Part shown: piece after piece, positions 35,906 to 44,283 of the stretch | How the letters are laid out: every line of letters begins with the position of its first letter | How positions within the stretch are numbered: the stretch's first letter is position 1 | NCBI GenBank assembly: GCA_963522145.1 | Contig: CAUQXI010000002.1 | Location: 62,001-126,000, forward strand | Direction: 5' to 3' | Origin: Mesorhizobium_B sp963522145 | Lineage (GTDB): Bacteria; Pseudomonadota; Alphaproteobacteria; Rhizobiales; Rhizobiaceae | Length of the DNA stretch: 64,000 nucleotides | Translations under genes and position numbers: made by a program | The notes under the pieces: model-generated | Seen by the model: the letters and a program-made list of their open reading frames with translations, nothing else | The model's database searches: none | Told to the model about the DNA's origin: nothing

Positions 35906-36265
35906 CTATTCTTCTGGGGCGTCAGGAGCGGCGTCAGTGTCAGCGTCGTCCGGCGCGTCGGCAAGGCCCTCGTCCTCGCAGTCCGCCAGGCGCGCGGCGA
36001 GCGCCGCCTGGTTCACGCTTTCCGCGCTTTCATCCTCGCTCTCGACGAGTTCGTTGGTTTCCTCGAGATCGGCGCACTGGTCCGCCATGGTTTCGGCTTC
36101 GGAATTGGCTTCCAGCGCCTGATGGACCTGGAATTGCCAGTAGGCGAATACCGCCGCGATCACCACCCCGAGGAAGATCGCCAGCCGCAGCGCCATGCGC
36201 TTTGATGCGAGGCGCTCCCGCCTGCGGGCGAGAGCCTGCTTGAGAGAAAAAGGACGAAGAGCCAA
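35906..36265 (-). CDS. single-pass membrane protein with acidic C-terminal tail, 119 aa
   Basis: A basic N-terminal segment (KQALARRRERLASKR) precedes one membrane helix (LRLAIFLGVVIAAVFAYWQF, about 26-45). A very acidic, probably disordered tail follows, rich in Glu, Asp and Ala. The TTG start at 36265 has GGAG seven bases upstream; the ATG at residue 24 is an alternative. The positive-inside rule puts the tail outside the cytoplasm. No family is recognised. Confidence 0.6.
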   Translation of the reverse strand: MALRPFSLKQALARRRERLASKRMALRLAIFLGVVIAAVFAYWQFQVHQALEANSEAETMADQCADLEETNELVESEDESAESVNQAALAARLADCEDEGLADAPDDADTDAAPDAPEE

Positions 36266-36376
36266 GAACCGTCTCCAAACGCCGGCAGCCGCGTCGAACG
36301 CGATGATAACAGGCTTTACGAGGCAAGGCTTTCGCCGGACTGGCGACGGCCGTCAAGGCTTGAAAGAGGCGATGCG

Positions 36377-36649
36377 TCAGGCGGCGCGCAGCTCGATGCG
36401 CTCCACCAGCTCGATCGCGTCTTCCCGCATGCTTCTGACCGTCGCCTTCGGCACATGATAGGCCGTGGTGTTGTCGAGCATCTCAACCAGCGCGATCAGG
36501 CTCTCGCATTCGCTGTCGAGCGCTTCATCGTCACGGTAGCCGCCGAGCCGGCGCACCGCCTGACGCATCGCCTGGAGATCGAGGGGCGGTGGAGCAGCGA
36601 TGATCTGCCTGATGAGCATCCCAGGAGCGGCCGGTTCCATGTGAAGCAT
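36377..36649 (-). CDS. small hypothetical protein, 90 aa
   Basis: A soluble, mostly helical protein: PPPLDLQAMRQAVRRLGGYR, ALDSECESLIALVEMLDNTT, then a charged C-terminal helix. Hydrophobic spacing is regular and the product looks like a real folded protein. The start is uncertain among several Met codons near the N-terminus. I know of no function. Confidence 0.6.
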   Translation of the reverse strand: MLHMEPAAPGMLIRQIIAAPPPLDLQAMRQAVRRLGGYRDDEALDSECESLIALVEMLDNTTAYHVPKATVRSMREDAIELVERIELRAA

Positions 36650-36729
36650 CCCGATAAGCAAGCCGAGTCATCGCGGCGAGACATGTCCGGCTAATGCGCT
36701 TCCGCCGCCCCGGTTCCGCGTGTTCCCGC

Positions 36730-37425
36730 CTATTGCTTCAACTTGGATGCTCCGATTCCGTCTCGTTTGCCACGAGGGGCAGGAACAGGCGCAGCCGGGC
36801 CGAAGGAGAAAGCGACGACCGCTGCGAGAGCCGCCGCGCCAGCGCCGCCCCACAGGCTTGCGGGACCGGCGAGTGAAAAGAGGCTCGCGCCGGTGAATGC
36901 CCCGGCCAGCAGCCCGCACCAGAGCAGCAGATAGGGCACCCAGCCGAACCGGTCGCCGCCGAGGATGGCCGCCGCAATGCGCTGCCCGAGCTTCACCAGC
37001 GTTCCCGTCATATAGGTGACGCCGATGCTGACCTCGCCATTGCGCAGGAAGACGCAATTCGCAGCACCCATCGCCGCGGCCATGATGAATGACGGCAGGT
37101 GCCCTGCATCAGCCTGTCCCAACAGCGCTGAAAGGGTCAGAAGGCTCGAAACAAAGGCCAGCACCAGCGGCTTGCGGCGCGACGCGGCGATGGCTGCGAT
37201 CAGCGCGCCCGACACCACGCCTCCAAGAAAAGCGAGGATCAGCCCGCCCGCCAGAAGCGAGACCTCGGAGCGGGCGACGAGGCCGACGGCCAGCCTCGTC
37301 GTGTTGCCTGTCATGAACGACACGAAGAGCCCGCCAAGCTGGAGAAAGCCGATCGCGTCCACATAGCCGGCAAGCGCCGCCAGCCCGGTGGCGAGAATCC
37401 AGTGTCGCTTGTTGTAGCCTGTCAT
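36730..37425 (-). CDS. DUF1275 (YoaK family) membrane protein
   Basis: A 231-residue inner-membrane protein with six or seven helices. The family start pattern is visible: GLAALAGYVDAIGFLQLGGL, then SFMTGNTTRLAVGL, and later MGAANCVFLRNGEVSIGVTY with MTGTLVKLGQRIA, a second TGT/TGN-type motif. The two half-repeats suggest a transporter-like fold. Function is unknown for the family. It is divergent from the thiolase gene across a 318-base gap. Confidence 0.9.
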   Translation of the reverse strand: MTGYNKRHWILATGLAALAGYVDAIGFLQLGGLFVSFMTGNTTRLAVGLVARSEVSLLAGGLILAFLGGVVSGALIAAIAASRRKPLVLAFVSSLLTLSALLGQADAGHLPSFIMAAAMGAANCVFLRNGEVSIGVTYMTGTLVKLGQRIAAAILGGDRFGWVPYLLLWCGLLAGAFTGASLFSLAGPASLWGGAGAAALAAVVAFSFGPAAPVPAPRGKRDGIGASKLKQ

Positions 37426-37554
37426 GCGGGCTGCCCGTCGTCTGCGGGGGCGGTTGCGCCCCTTCATCAGGCAGCTTTGATAGCGATAATGGCCTCGTTG
37501 TGAGAAGCCCCGACGCCCGGAAGGTTTAACGCGGTGCGGGCGATCCTCATCGCG

Positions 37555-37588
37555 TGTCGCATGTGGCGACATCTCCGATGTCCGCCAC
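37555..37588 (+). promoter_or_regulatory. overlapping alternative stem-loops in the pcaF upstream region
   Basis: Hairpin A pairs TGTCGC (37555-37560) with GCGACA (37566-37571). Hairpin B pairs GTGGCGACATC (37563-37573) with GATGTCCGCCAC (37577-37588), with one bulge. They share bases and exclude each other. Another GCGACA lies at 37602-37607 and a CACC-TATT-GGTG dyad at 37618-37629. Apart from these, I see nothing in the 318-base gap 37426-37743. They may be operators or a leader switch. Confidence 0.35.
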
Positions 37589-37743
37589 CTTGCCTCGGTG
37601 CGCGACAAGCGAACAAACACCTATTGGTGCACAAGGCAGCTTGCGGGATGAAGCGGATTGGCGCTTTACCCTCTGCAATCGGCCATGGCGGCGAGTTCCT
37701 GCTTCACTGGCAGGGTGGCGCGCTGACTGCCTTGGAGTTTGAC

Positions 37744-38949
37744 ATGCCCGAAGCCTTCATCTGCGCCTATCTTCGCACCCCCATCGGCCGCTTTGGCGGC
37801 GCGCTGGCGTCTGTCCGCGCCGATGATCTGGGCGCGGTGCCTCTCCGCGCGCTGATGGAGCGCCACCCGTCGGTGGACTGGGCGGCGGTGGACGATGTGA
37901 TCTTCGGCTGCGCCAATCAGGCTGGGGAGGACAACCGCAACGTCTCGCGCATGAGCCTGCTTCTCGCCGGCCTGCCGGAGAATGTTTCGGGCACCACGAT
38001 CAACCGCCTTTGCGGATCGGGCATGGATGCGGTGACCCAGGCGGCGCGCGCCATCAAGGCCGGCGAGGCGGATCTGATGATCGCCGGCGGCGTCGAGTCG
38101 ATGAGCCGCGCGCCCTTTGTCCTGCCAAAGGCAGAAACCGCCTTCTCGCGCCACGCGGAGATCCACGACACAACCATCGGCTGGCGCTTCGTCAACCCGC
38201 TGATGAAGAAGCAGTATGGCGTCGATTCGATGCCAGAGACAGGCGAGAACGTGGCCGAGGACTTTGTTGTCGGCCGGGCCGATCAGGACGCCTTTGCCGT
38301 TCGCAGTCAGGAGCGTGCTGTGGCGGCGCAGGAAAGCGGCCGTCTGGCAATGGAGATCGTGCCCGTCTTCATTCCACAGAAAAAGGGCGATCCGCTCGTG
38401 GTGGACAGGGACGAGCATCCGCGCGCGGGCACGACCGTATCGAGCCTCGCGAAGCTGCCGACGCCGTTCCGGCCGGGCGGTACGGTGACGGCGGGCAACG
38501 CGTCCGGCGTCAATGATGGGGCGGCGGCGCTGATCATCGCGTCCGAGCCGGCCGCGCGGAAACATGGCCTTACCCCGATCGCACGCGTGCTCGGCGGCGC
38601 CGCGGCCGGGGTTCCGCCGCGCATCATGGGCATCGGCCCGGTGCCCGCCGCGCAGAAGCTCATGGCGCGGCTCAACCTCGCCGCATCCGACTTCGACGTG
38701 ATCGAACTGAATGAAGCTTTCGCCTCGCAGGCCATCGCCGTGCTGCGCGGGCTCGGCCTTCCTGAGGACGCGGAGCACGTCAACCCCAATGGCGGCGCCA
38801 TCGCGCTCGGCCATCCGCTTGGCATGTCAGGCGCGCGCATCACGGGAACGGCGGCGCTCGAGCTCAGGGAGCGCAAAGCGAAGCGCGCTTTAGCCACCAT
38901 GTGCGTCGGCGTCGGGCAGGGCATCGCGCTGGCGCTCGAGGCGGTCTGA
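37744..38949 (+). CDS. pcaF: 3-oxoadipyl-CoA/acetyl-CoA thiolase
   Basis: A 401-residue thiolase. Nucleophile Cys90 is in NRLCGSGMDAV, the catalytic His in NPNGGAIALGHPLGMSGAR, and the second Cys in ATMCVGVGQGIAL. The 401-residue length, AYLRTPIGRFGGALASVRAD start and INRLCGSGMDAVTQAARAIK segment fit beta-ketoadipyl-CoA thiolase, the last step of the protocatechuate branch, which yields succinyl-CoA and acetyl-CoA. No other pca gene is nearby, so a general acetyl-CoA acetyltransferase cannot be excluded. TTGGAG precedes the ATG. Confidence 0.88.
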   Translation: MPEAFICAYLRTPIGRFGGALASVRADDLGAVPLRALMERHPSVDWAAVDDVIFGCANQAGEDNRNVSRMSLLLAGLPENVSGTTINRLCGSGMDAVTQAARAIKAGEADLMIAGGVESMSRAPFVLPKAETAFSRHAEIHDTTIGWRFVNPLMKKQYGVDSMPETGENVAEDFVVGRADQDAFAVRSQERAVAAQESGRLAMEIVPVFIPQKKGDPLVVDRDEHPRAGTTVSSLAKLPTPFRPGGTVTAGNASGVNDGAAALIIASEPAARKHGLTPIARVLGGAAAGVPPRIMGIGPVPAAQKLMARLNLAASDFDVIELNEAFASQAIAVLRGLGLPEDAEHVNPNGGAIALGHPLGMSGARITGTAALELRERKAKRALATMCVGVGQGIALALEAV

Positions 38950-38975
38950 GCCAGGCCGCATATCGCGCCGGGCAG

Positions 38976-39629
38976 TCAGTCCCGGTCGGGTGCTCCAAGC
39001 GGAAAATAGGACCGGTACGGGCGCGCTTCCTCGACGGCCCGGGCAAAGGACGGCCTGGCGAGCAGCCGCGAGCGGTAGTCGCGCAGTCGCGGAAAGACGG
39101 GCGCGATGGGGTGAACCCAGTCTGCGTAGAATAGCGAGGGAGCCGCGGCGCAGTCCGCCATGCTGAACGTGTCGCCCGCCGCCCAGACCCGTCCCGCCAG
39201 CCTCTCCTCCAGCCAGGCATAGGCCATATCCAGCGCCTGCCGCGCTTCTTCCAAGGCTTCCTCCTTGCGGCCTCCGCCGGGCTTCAGTGCCTCGAATACC
39301 GGCTTCTGCATGGGCGTCATGACGTAGTTGTCGAAGAAGCGGTCCATGAAGCGCACGTCGAGCGCGGCCCCGGCATCCAAAGGCAGCAGGGGGACGGGAC
39401 CGGGATGATGCAGCGCGAGATGCTCGATGATGATGCTCGACTCGGCGACGGTCCTTTCCTCGTCCAGGAGCACGGGAAAGCGGCCGAGCGGCCACAGACT
39501 GGCACGCTCCTCGGCCGCGCCCGGCTCCTCCAGATGGCGGTAGGTGAACGGAACCTCGTTTTCCCAGAGTGCGACGAGCACCTTCTGGCAATAAGAGGAG
39601 AAGGGATGCGCGTAGAGCGTGAGCGGCAT
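38976..39629 (-). CDS. glutathione S-transferase family protein (first of two)
   Basis: A 217-residue cytosolic GST. The thioredoxin-like N-terminal domain has the SSYCQKV active-site region and VAESSIIIEHLALHH, which holds the glutathione gamma-glutamyl-binding Glu-Ser. The helical C-terminal domain (about 90-210) includes AAGDTFSMADCAAAP. A strong AGGAGAC site precedes the ATG. It lies 36 bases after a second GST gene and is probably co-transcribed with it, under the MarR regulator. The substrate is unknown. Confidence 0.92.
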   Translation of the reverse strand: MPLTLYAHPFSSYCQKVLVALWENEVPFTYRHLEEPGAAEERASLWPLGRFPVLLDEERTVAESSIIIEHLALHHPGPVPLLPLDAGAALDVRFMDRFFDNYVMTPMQKPVFEALKPGGGRKEEALEEARQALDMAYAWLEERLAGRVWAAGDTFSMADCAAAPSLFYADWVHPIAPVFPRLRDYRSRLLARPSFARAVEEARPYRSYFPLGAPDRD

Positions 39630-39665
39630 GAAGTCTCCTGATCTCGTTTGAACGGGAACTGTCGT

Positions 39666-40319
39666 TCAGGCCGCCGCCGGCTTGTCGAAGACGGCGAGAT
39701 GATCCGCCATGGCTTTCCGGTGCGCCGGCCGGTCCTCGCCGCGCGCCACATAGGCAGCGAGCTTGGGAAAGCGGTCGAGGATGCCGGTTCCGCGCAGTCC
39801 GCCCAGCACCGACACCATCATGAGGTCCCCGACGGTAAAGGTTTCGTTCTCGAGCCAGGTCCGGTTCCCGAGATGGGCCTGCAGCCCTTCGAGCCGGCTG
39901 TCGAGATAGCCCAGCACGACCGGCCGCCGCTCTGCGGACCAGGAGCGATCCGCCTCGAAAAGATCGTTCAGCGCGATTTCCATCACCATGGGCTCGACCG
40001 AATTGAGCGCAGCGATCAGCCACTGGATCGCCTTCATCCGCCCTTGCGGATCGCCTGGAATCAGGAGTCCCGCCCGTTCCGCGATGCGCAGAACGATCGC
40101 ACCGGATTCGAAGATCTCCATCTCCTCGTCGCGGTAGGTCGGTATCTGGCCGAAGGGCTGGAAGCGGCGATGCTCGGCCGTCTTGGGATCGCTGATCAGA
40201 TCGACCTCGTAAGAACAACCGACCTCCTCGAAGGCCCAGCGCGGGCGGATGTCGCGAACGAAGCCGCGCGCGAATTCCGGCACCCAGCCGAGGGTGGTGA
40301 TGCATGGCAAGGCGGTCAT
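39666..40319 (-). CDS. glutathione S-transferase family protein (second of two)
   Basis: A 217-residue GST with the N-terminal domain FVRDIRPRWAFEEVGCSYEV, the cis-Pro region QPFGQIPTY, EIFESGAIVLRIAERAG (Glu-Ser pair) and C-terminal helices with ENETFTVGDLMMVSVL. The ATG at 40319 has GAGG nine bases upstream; an in-frame ATG at 40328 is close. It is divergent from marR with a perfect palindrome between them. That arrangement suggests an inducible detoxification unit. Confidence 0.9.
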   Translation of the reverse strand: MTALPCITTLGWVPEFARGFVRDIRPRWAFEEVGCSYEVDLISDPKTAEHRRFQPFGQIPTYRDEEMEIFESGAIVLRIAERAGLLIPGDPQGRMKAIQWLIAALNSVEPMVMEIALNDLFEADRSWSAERRPVVLGYLDSRLEGLQAHLGNRTWLENETFTVGDLMMVSVLGGLRGTGILDRFPKLAAYVARGEDRPAHRKAMADHLAVFDKPAAA

Positions 40320-40392
40320 CAGGGGCATCCTCTTCCGTGTGACGTTGCTGCGAACCGAACGCGGCATCCCGTGCCGCCATTGACAAAATGAG

Positions 40393-40402
40393 TTGATATC
40401 AA
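40393..40402. promoter_or_regulatory. putative MarR operator between GST and marR genes
   Basis: TTGATATCAA is a perfect 10-base palindrome in the 95-base divergent promoter, 12 bases before the marR start. MarR proteins typically bind such short AT-rich palindromes to control themselves and the divergent gene. Confidence 0.55.
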
Positions 40403-40414
40403 TACATATGAGGC

Positions 40415-40855
40415 ATGTCAAAGACTGTTCCTTTCAGCGCCACGCTGGAGGTGCGTGACACCTGCCTCTGTCTTCATGCCCAGCGTGCGGCCCGCGCGCT
40501 TGCCCGCCGGTTCGATGAGGCGCTTCGGCCGGTCGGGCTCACCAACCAGCAGTTTTCGCTGCTGATGGCGCTGAACCGGCCCGAGCCGCCGACCATGACG
40601 CCGGTAGCGCAGCTTCTCGCCATGGACCGCACCACGCTCAGTGCCGCGATCAAGCCGCTCGAACGACGCGGCCTCCTCAGCGTGGAGCGCGACACGAAGG
40701 ACGGCCGGAACAGGCGGCTTCGCCTGACGAATGCGGGCCACGCCCTCCTGTTTGGTGCTCTGCCGGTCTGGAAGCAGATCCACGCCGACATCGAAGCCGC
40801 GCAGCCTCACCTCGACATGAACGAACTGAGAGCGTCGCTTCAGGCGGTTTCCTGA
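40415..40855 (+). CDS. MarR-family transcriptional regulator
   Basis: A 146-residue winged-helix repressor. The DNA-binding region spans MTPVAQLLAMDRTTLSAAIK with the wing VERDTKDGRNRRLRLT, flanked by dimerisation helices. Two Cys near the N-terminus (RDTCLCLHAQRAA) recall redox- or ligand-sensing MarR/DUF24-adjacent members (RDxCxCLxxRxxxR), common in proteobacteria. It is divergent from the two GST genes and probably represses them until an electrophile or phenolic compound appears. The ribosome site (GAGG) is very close to the ATG. Confidence 0.9.
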   Translation: MSKTVPFSATLEVRDTCLCLHAQRAARALARRFDEALRPVGLTNQQFSLLMALNRPEPPTMTPVAQLLAMDRTTLSAAIKPLERRGLLSVERDTKDGRNRRLRLTNAGHALLFGALPVWKQIHADIEAAQPHLDMNELRASLQAVS

Positions 40856-40917
40856 GCTGGCGCTCGATCAAACGCGCGGCGCCTTGATTCGGTGCCGGTT
40901 TCATCGCAACAGGCGCC

Positions 40918-42141
40918 ATGCATTTCGGCGGCACGAATCTCGATCAGGGGCAGGCCTTCAATCGGCGGCTCGTGCTTGAAGCCATTCGCGTGCATGGCGC
41001 TCTTTCCCGCGCCGAGCTGACCCGGTTGACCGGGCTAGCGCCGCAAACGATCTCCAACATCTCGGCGGCGCTGATCGACTCCGAACTGCTGCTGTCGCAG
41101 AAGCGGCAGGGTGGCAGCCGGGGACAGCCCGCTACCGATCTCAAGCTCAACCCTGGCGGCGGATGCGCGTTCGGCGTCTCGATCGATCATGACCGGTTGT
41201 TTGCAGTGGCGGTCGATCTGGCAGGCAACAAGCTGTGCCAGGCCGAGAAACATCTTGCCGAGCCGGAACCCGAAAAGGTGCTGCCCGCCGTGGCGTCAAC
41301 GATCGACGGTCTGCTGCAGCAGGTGCCGGCCTGGCGCGACCGCATCCTGGGGACCGGCATCGCCATGTCCGGTCTTACCACACAAGGCAAATTCATCGGT
41401 TTGGCGCCCGACCCCGCGACCGAGCTGTGGCAGAACTTTCCGCTCGATCGGGAACTGCGCGCGAAACTGTCGATGCCCATCTTCACGGACAATGATGCAC
41501 GGGCGGCGGCGGTCGGTGAGGCGCTTTACGGCGAGGGACGGCGGCACCGCACCTTCATCTACATCTATTTCGGGGTCGGCGTGGGCGGCGGCATCATCAA
41601 TGGCGGCCAGCCTCTGCGGGGTAGCCGGGGGCGCGCCGGGGAGTTCGGCCATATGGTGGTTTCCCCGGGCGGCAGGCCCTGCCCATGCGGGAATCGCGGC
41701 TGCCTTGAACAGTATGTTTCGGTGACTTCGGCGCTGAAGTCCATCGCGGGAGACGCGGGATCGGGAACGCCGGATAGCCGCATCCTCCGGGCCTTGCTGA
41801 GGGAGGATCACGGGTTGAGAGCGTGGATCGATGAAGCCGTGGGGCACATCCGCACCGCCATCACGAACCTCGAGAATATCTTTGATCCGCAGGCCGTGCT
41901 GCTGGGAGGCATCATCCCGGAGCTCTTGCTGGACATCATAGTGGACCGCATCCAGCCGCTTCCGCGAACGGTGGCCAGCCGCAAGGAAGGCGACACGCAG
42001 CGTGTGATCAAATCGAGCATCGGGCCGGAAATCCCGGCCATGGGCGCGGCTTCGCTGGCGCTGTTCGATGCGACGAGCGCCGATCTTTCTCTTCTGTTCA
42101 AGAAGAACGCCAAGCCGATCCCGAAGGCCGCTTCGGTATGA
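40918..42141 (+). CDS. ROK-family transcriptional repressor
   Basis: A 407-residue NagC/XylR-type regulator. The N-terminal winged helix (about 15-75) contains LSRAELTRLTGLAPQTISNI. The sugar-binding ROK domain follows, with IYIYFGVGVGGGIINGGQ and the zinc motif CPCGNRGCLEQYVS. It faces the sugar-uptake operon 42157-49505, convergent with its last gene, and most likely controls it in response to the sugar or its phosphate. The ATG at 40918 lacks a strong ribosome site, but the helix-turn-helix starts soon after. Confidence 0.92.
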   Translation: MHFGGTNLDQGQAFNRRLVLEAIRVHGALSRAELTRLTGLAPQTISNISAALIDSELLLSQKRQGGSRGQPATDLKLNPGGGCAFGVSIDHDRLFAVAVDLAGNKLCQAEKHLAEPEPEKVLPAVASTIDGLLQQVPAWRDRILGTGIAMSGLTTQGKFIGLAPDPATELWQNFPLDRELRAKLSMPIFTDNDARAAAVGEALYGEGRRHRTFIYIYFGVGVGGGIINGGQPLRGSRGRAGEFGHMVVSPGGRPCPCGNRGCLEQYVSVTSALKSIAGDAGSGTPDSRILRALLREDHGLRAWIDEAVGHIRTAITNLENIFDPQAVLLGGIIPELLLDIIVDRIQPLPRTVASRKEGDTQRVIKSSIGPEIPAMGAASLALFDATSADLSLLFKKNAKPIPKAASV

Positions 42142-42156
42142 GTCCCCGGCCTCGCT

Positions 42157-43437
42157 TTAACGAAGGCTAGCGGCGCGATAGTCGTCCAGCACGGCGCCCA
42201 CATGGGCGTCGAGCAGGGCGCGGGCGGTGAGTCCGGCAGGCGCGCCACCTCCCAGGCGCGCGCCGAGAAACTGGCTGACCAGCGTCGGCGGCAGGGGCTG
42301 TTCGCCGAGATCCTGCAGAAGTGCCGTCACCGCACCTTCCGCTTCCGGCTGGGGCCAATAATAGCGGATGCGATCGCTGTAGCTGAAATGCCGTTTGATC
42401 CGGCAGTCATTGTCCGAGCCCGCATAGTAGGGAGCCCAGTATCGCGGGTTGGCCAGCATCAGCCGTTCCATGGCCGGCATCAGCCGAAGCGCTTCGCCGC
42501 TGAGCACGGCATTGATCGCATCGAGCGCATAGATCGCCTCGCGCCAGGCGAAGGTCAGCCCCGGCCCGACCTTCAGGATCGCGAAGCCGTCTTCCGCAAG
42601 TTGGCCAAGCAGCGACGCAGGCTGGTAGTCCGTGGAATGAGCTTCGAAGGCGATGCCTGGAAGGTGCGAAAGGGCGGCGCTCAGAGCCTTTGCCTTTTCC
42701 GGCTCGTAGAGCGCAACCGAGTCGTCGCCGAATTCGACGCCTGGCTGGACCACCACGCCAATCACGCGTTCGAGCGCGCCTTCGACGCCCGCCTTTGTGA
42801 AGGCTCTCCGGTGCGTCTCCACCGTCTCGATCACGGCATCCGGGCGCGTGACCGTGAGATGCGCGAGGCTTTCCGTGGCGCCGCCCGGAGGAGGCACCTC
42901 GGTGCCGATGATGTAAACCGGGCGGGCAAGCGCCAGCGAATTGGCCGTTGCCTCCGCCACGCGTGCGAGGCGCGCGGCGCGCTCGGCGACGACCTCGTCG
43001 GAAAGTGCCGTCGGTTCGCCTTCGCATCCCATGCTGGTGTCGAGGTGCAGCTTGCGAAAGCCCGCGGCGACATAGGCGGCCACCATCGCCTCGGCCTTTT
43101 CCATGGCATCCGCGGCAGGGAGATGCTTCCATGGATTGGGGCCGAGGTGATCGCCGCCGAGGATCAAACTGCCGGCATCGAACCCGCAATCGACAGCCAG
43201 CCCGGCGACGAGGTCGCGGAACCCTTGTGGGTCGAGGCCAGTATAGCCGCCTTCCTGGTTGACCTGGTTGCAGGTGGCCTCGATCAGCACCGGCATGTCG
43301 TGTTTTTTGCCATGCTCGAGCGTGATGCGCAGGACCTCCGGATGGGCGGTGCATACGGAAGGTATTGCCCGGAGGCCGGAGGGTGCGCTTCCGATCAGGC
43401 GCGCAAGCACATCGGCGTTTCTCGAATTCATCGTCAT
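42157..43437 (-). CDS. GatZ/KbaZ/AgaZ-family protein (tagatose-bisphosphate aldolase non-catalytic subunit family)
   Basis: A 426-residue member of the GatZ/KbaZ/AgaZ family. Typical motifs are GLRAIPSVCTAHPEVLR, VLIEATCNQVNQEGGYTGL, LILGGDHLGPNPWK, KLHLDTSMGC and YIIGTEVPPPGG. In enteric bacteria it supports the class II aldolase subunit GatY/KbaY; for AgaZ in other proteobacteria a tagatose-6-phosphate kinase role has been proposed. No catalytic partner gene is present in the window. It is the last gene of the sugar operon, with AGGG before the ATG at 43437. It probably acts on a tagatose-type phosphate produced by the kinase and SIS protein of the same operon. Confidence 0.9.
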   Translation of the reverse strand: MTMNSRNADVLARLIGSAPSGLRAIPSVCTAHPEVLRITLEHGKKHDMPVLIEATCNQVNQEGGYTGLDPQGFRDLVAGLAVDCGFDAGSLILGGDHLGPNPWKHLPAADAMEKAEAMVAAYVAAGFRKLHLDTSMGCEGEPTALSDEVVAERAARLARVAEATANSLALARPVYIIGTEVPPPGGATESLAHLTVTRPDAVIETVETHRRAFTKAGVEGALERVIGVVVQPGVEFGDDSVALYEPEKAKALSAALSHLPGIAFEAHSTDYQPASLLGQLAEDGFAILKVGPGLTFAWREAIYALDAINAVLSGEALRLMPAMERLMLANPRYWAPYYAGSDNDCRIKRHFSYSDRIRYYWPQPEAEGAVTALLQDLGEQPLPPTLVSQFLGARLGGGAPAGLTARALLDAHVGAVLDDYRAASLR

Positions 43438-43445
43438 GGCTGACC

Positions 43446-44273
43446 CTATTTGACCGCGCCGAGCGAAAGGCCGCCCACGATCTGCTTCTGCAGAAGCACG
43501 AAGATCACCGCGATGGGAACAGTCGCGACGAGCGAAGCGGCCATCACCTCGTTCCAGTCCACATGATAGGTGCCGCTGACGAGGTAGAAGACCTTCATGG
43601 TGGCGGTCAGCTTCTCGGGCGTGCGCAGCAGCGTAAACGCAAGGATGAAATCCGTCCAGGCGGTGATGAAGGTGAAGATCGCGGTCACGCCGATGGCCGG
43701 CATGGCGAGCGGCAGGAAGATGCGCCGGATGGTGCCGAACCAGGTCGCGCCGTCGATCCACGCGGCTTCCTCGATCTCGCGCGGGATGGTTTGGAAATAG
43801 GATTGCAGCATCCAGACCGCGAAAGCGACGCTGAAGCCGGAATAGGCGAAGATGAGCGAGAGATGCTGGTTGATCAGCCCTTGCGCCGACATCATCCGGA
43901 AGATGCCGATGATCAGCACCACGGGCGAGATCATCTGGGTGAGCAGCAGCACCATGCGCAGGGCGCCCTTGGCGGGCAAGGTATAGCGCGCCATCGCATA
44001 AGCGGCGGGGATCGCGAGCACGAGGCTGAGCAGCGTTGCGCCGACGCTCACATAAAGGCTGTTGAACAGGGCCGCGCCGAATCCCGTCTTCGTCCACATG
44101 GCGGCGAAGCTCGCCAGCGTCGGCTGTCGCGGGAGCCAGGTGGGCGGAAAGGCAAAGACTTCCGTTGCCGGCTTCAATGCTGTCGTGATCATCACCGCAT
44201 AAGGCAGCAGGATGATCAGGAGCAGCGGTGAAAGGATCAGCCAGTAAACGATGCTGCGTTTTGTGCGGGTCAT
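43446..44273 (-). CDS. carbohydrate ABC transporter permease (MalG-like)
   Basis: A 275-residue inner-membrane permease with six helices. The EAA-type cytoplasmic loop reads IEEAAWIDGATWFGTIRRIF, the ATPase contact site. The order of short N-terminal helix, NSLYVSVGATLLSLVLAIPA and the final helix fits the second permease of CUT1 sugar importers. It pairs with the permease encoded just upstream, 10 bases away. The substrate is set by the binding protein and context. Confidence 0.92.
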   Translation of the reverse strand: MTRTKRSIVYWLILSPLLLIILLPYAVMITTALKPATEVFAFPPTWLPRQPTLASFAAMWTKTGFGAALFNSLYVSVGATLLSLVLAIPAAYAMARYTLPAKGALRMVLLLTQMISPVVLIIGIFRMMSAQGLINQHLSLIFAYSGFSVAFAVWMLQSYFQTIPREIEEAAWIDGATWFGTIRRIFLPLAMPAIGVTAIFTFITAWTDFILAFTLLRTPEKLTATMKVFYLVSGTYHVDWNEVMAASLVATVPIAVIFVLLQKQIVGGLSLGAVK

Positions 44274-44283
44274 GGCGGCCTCT

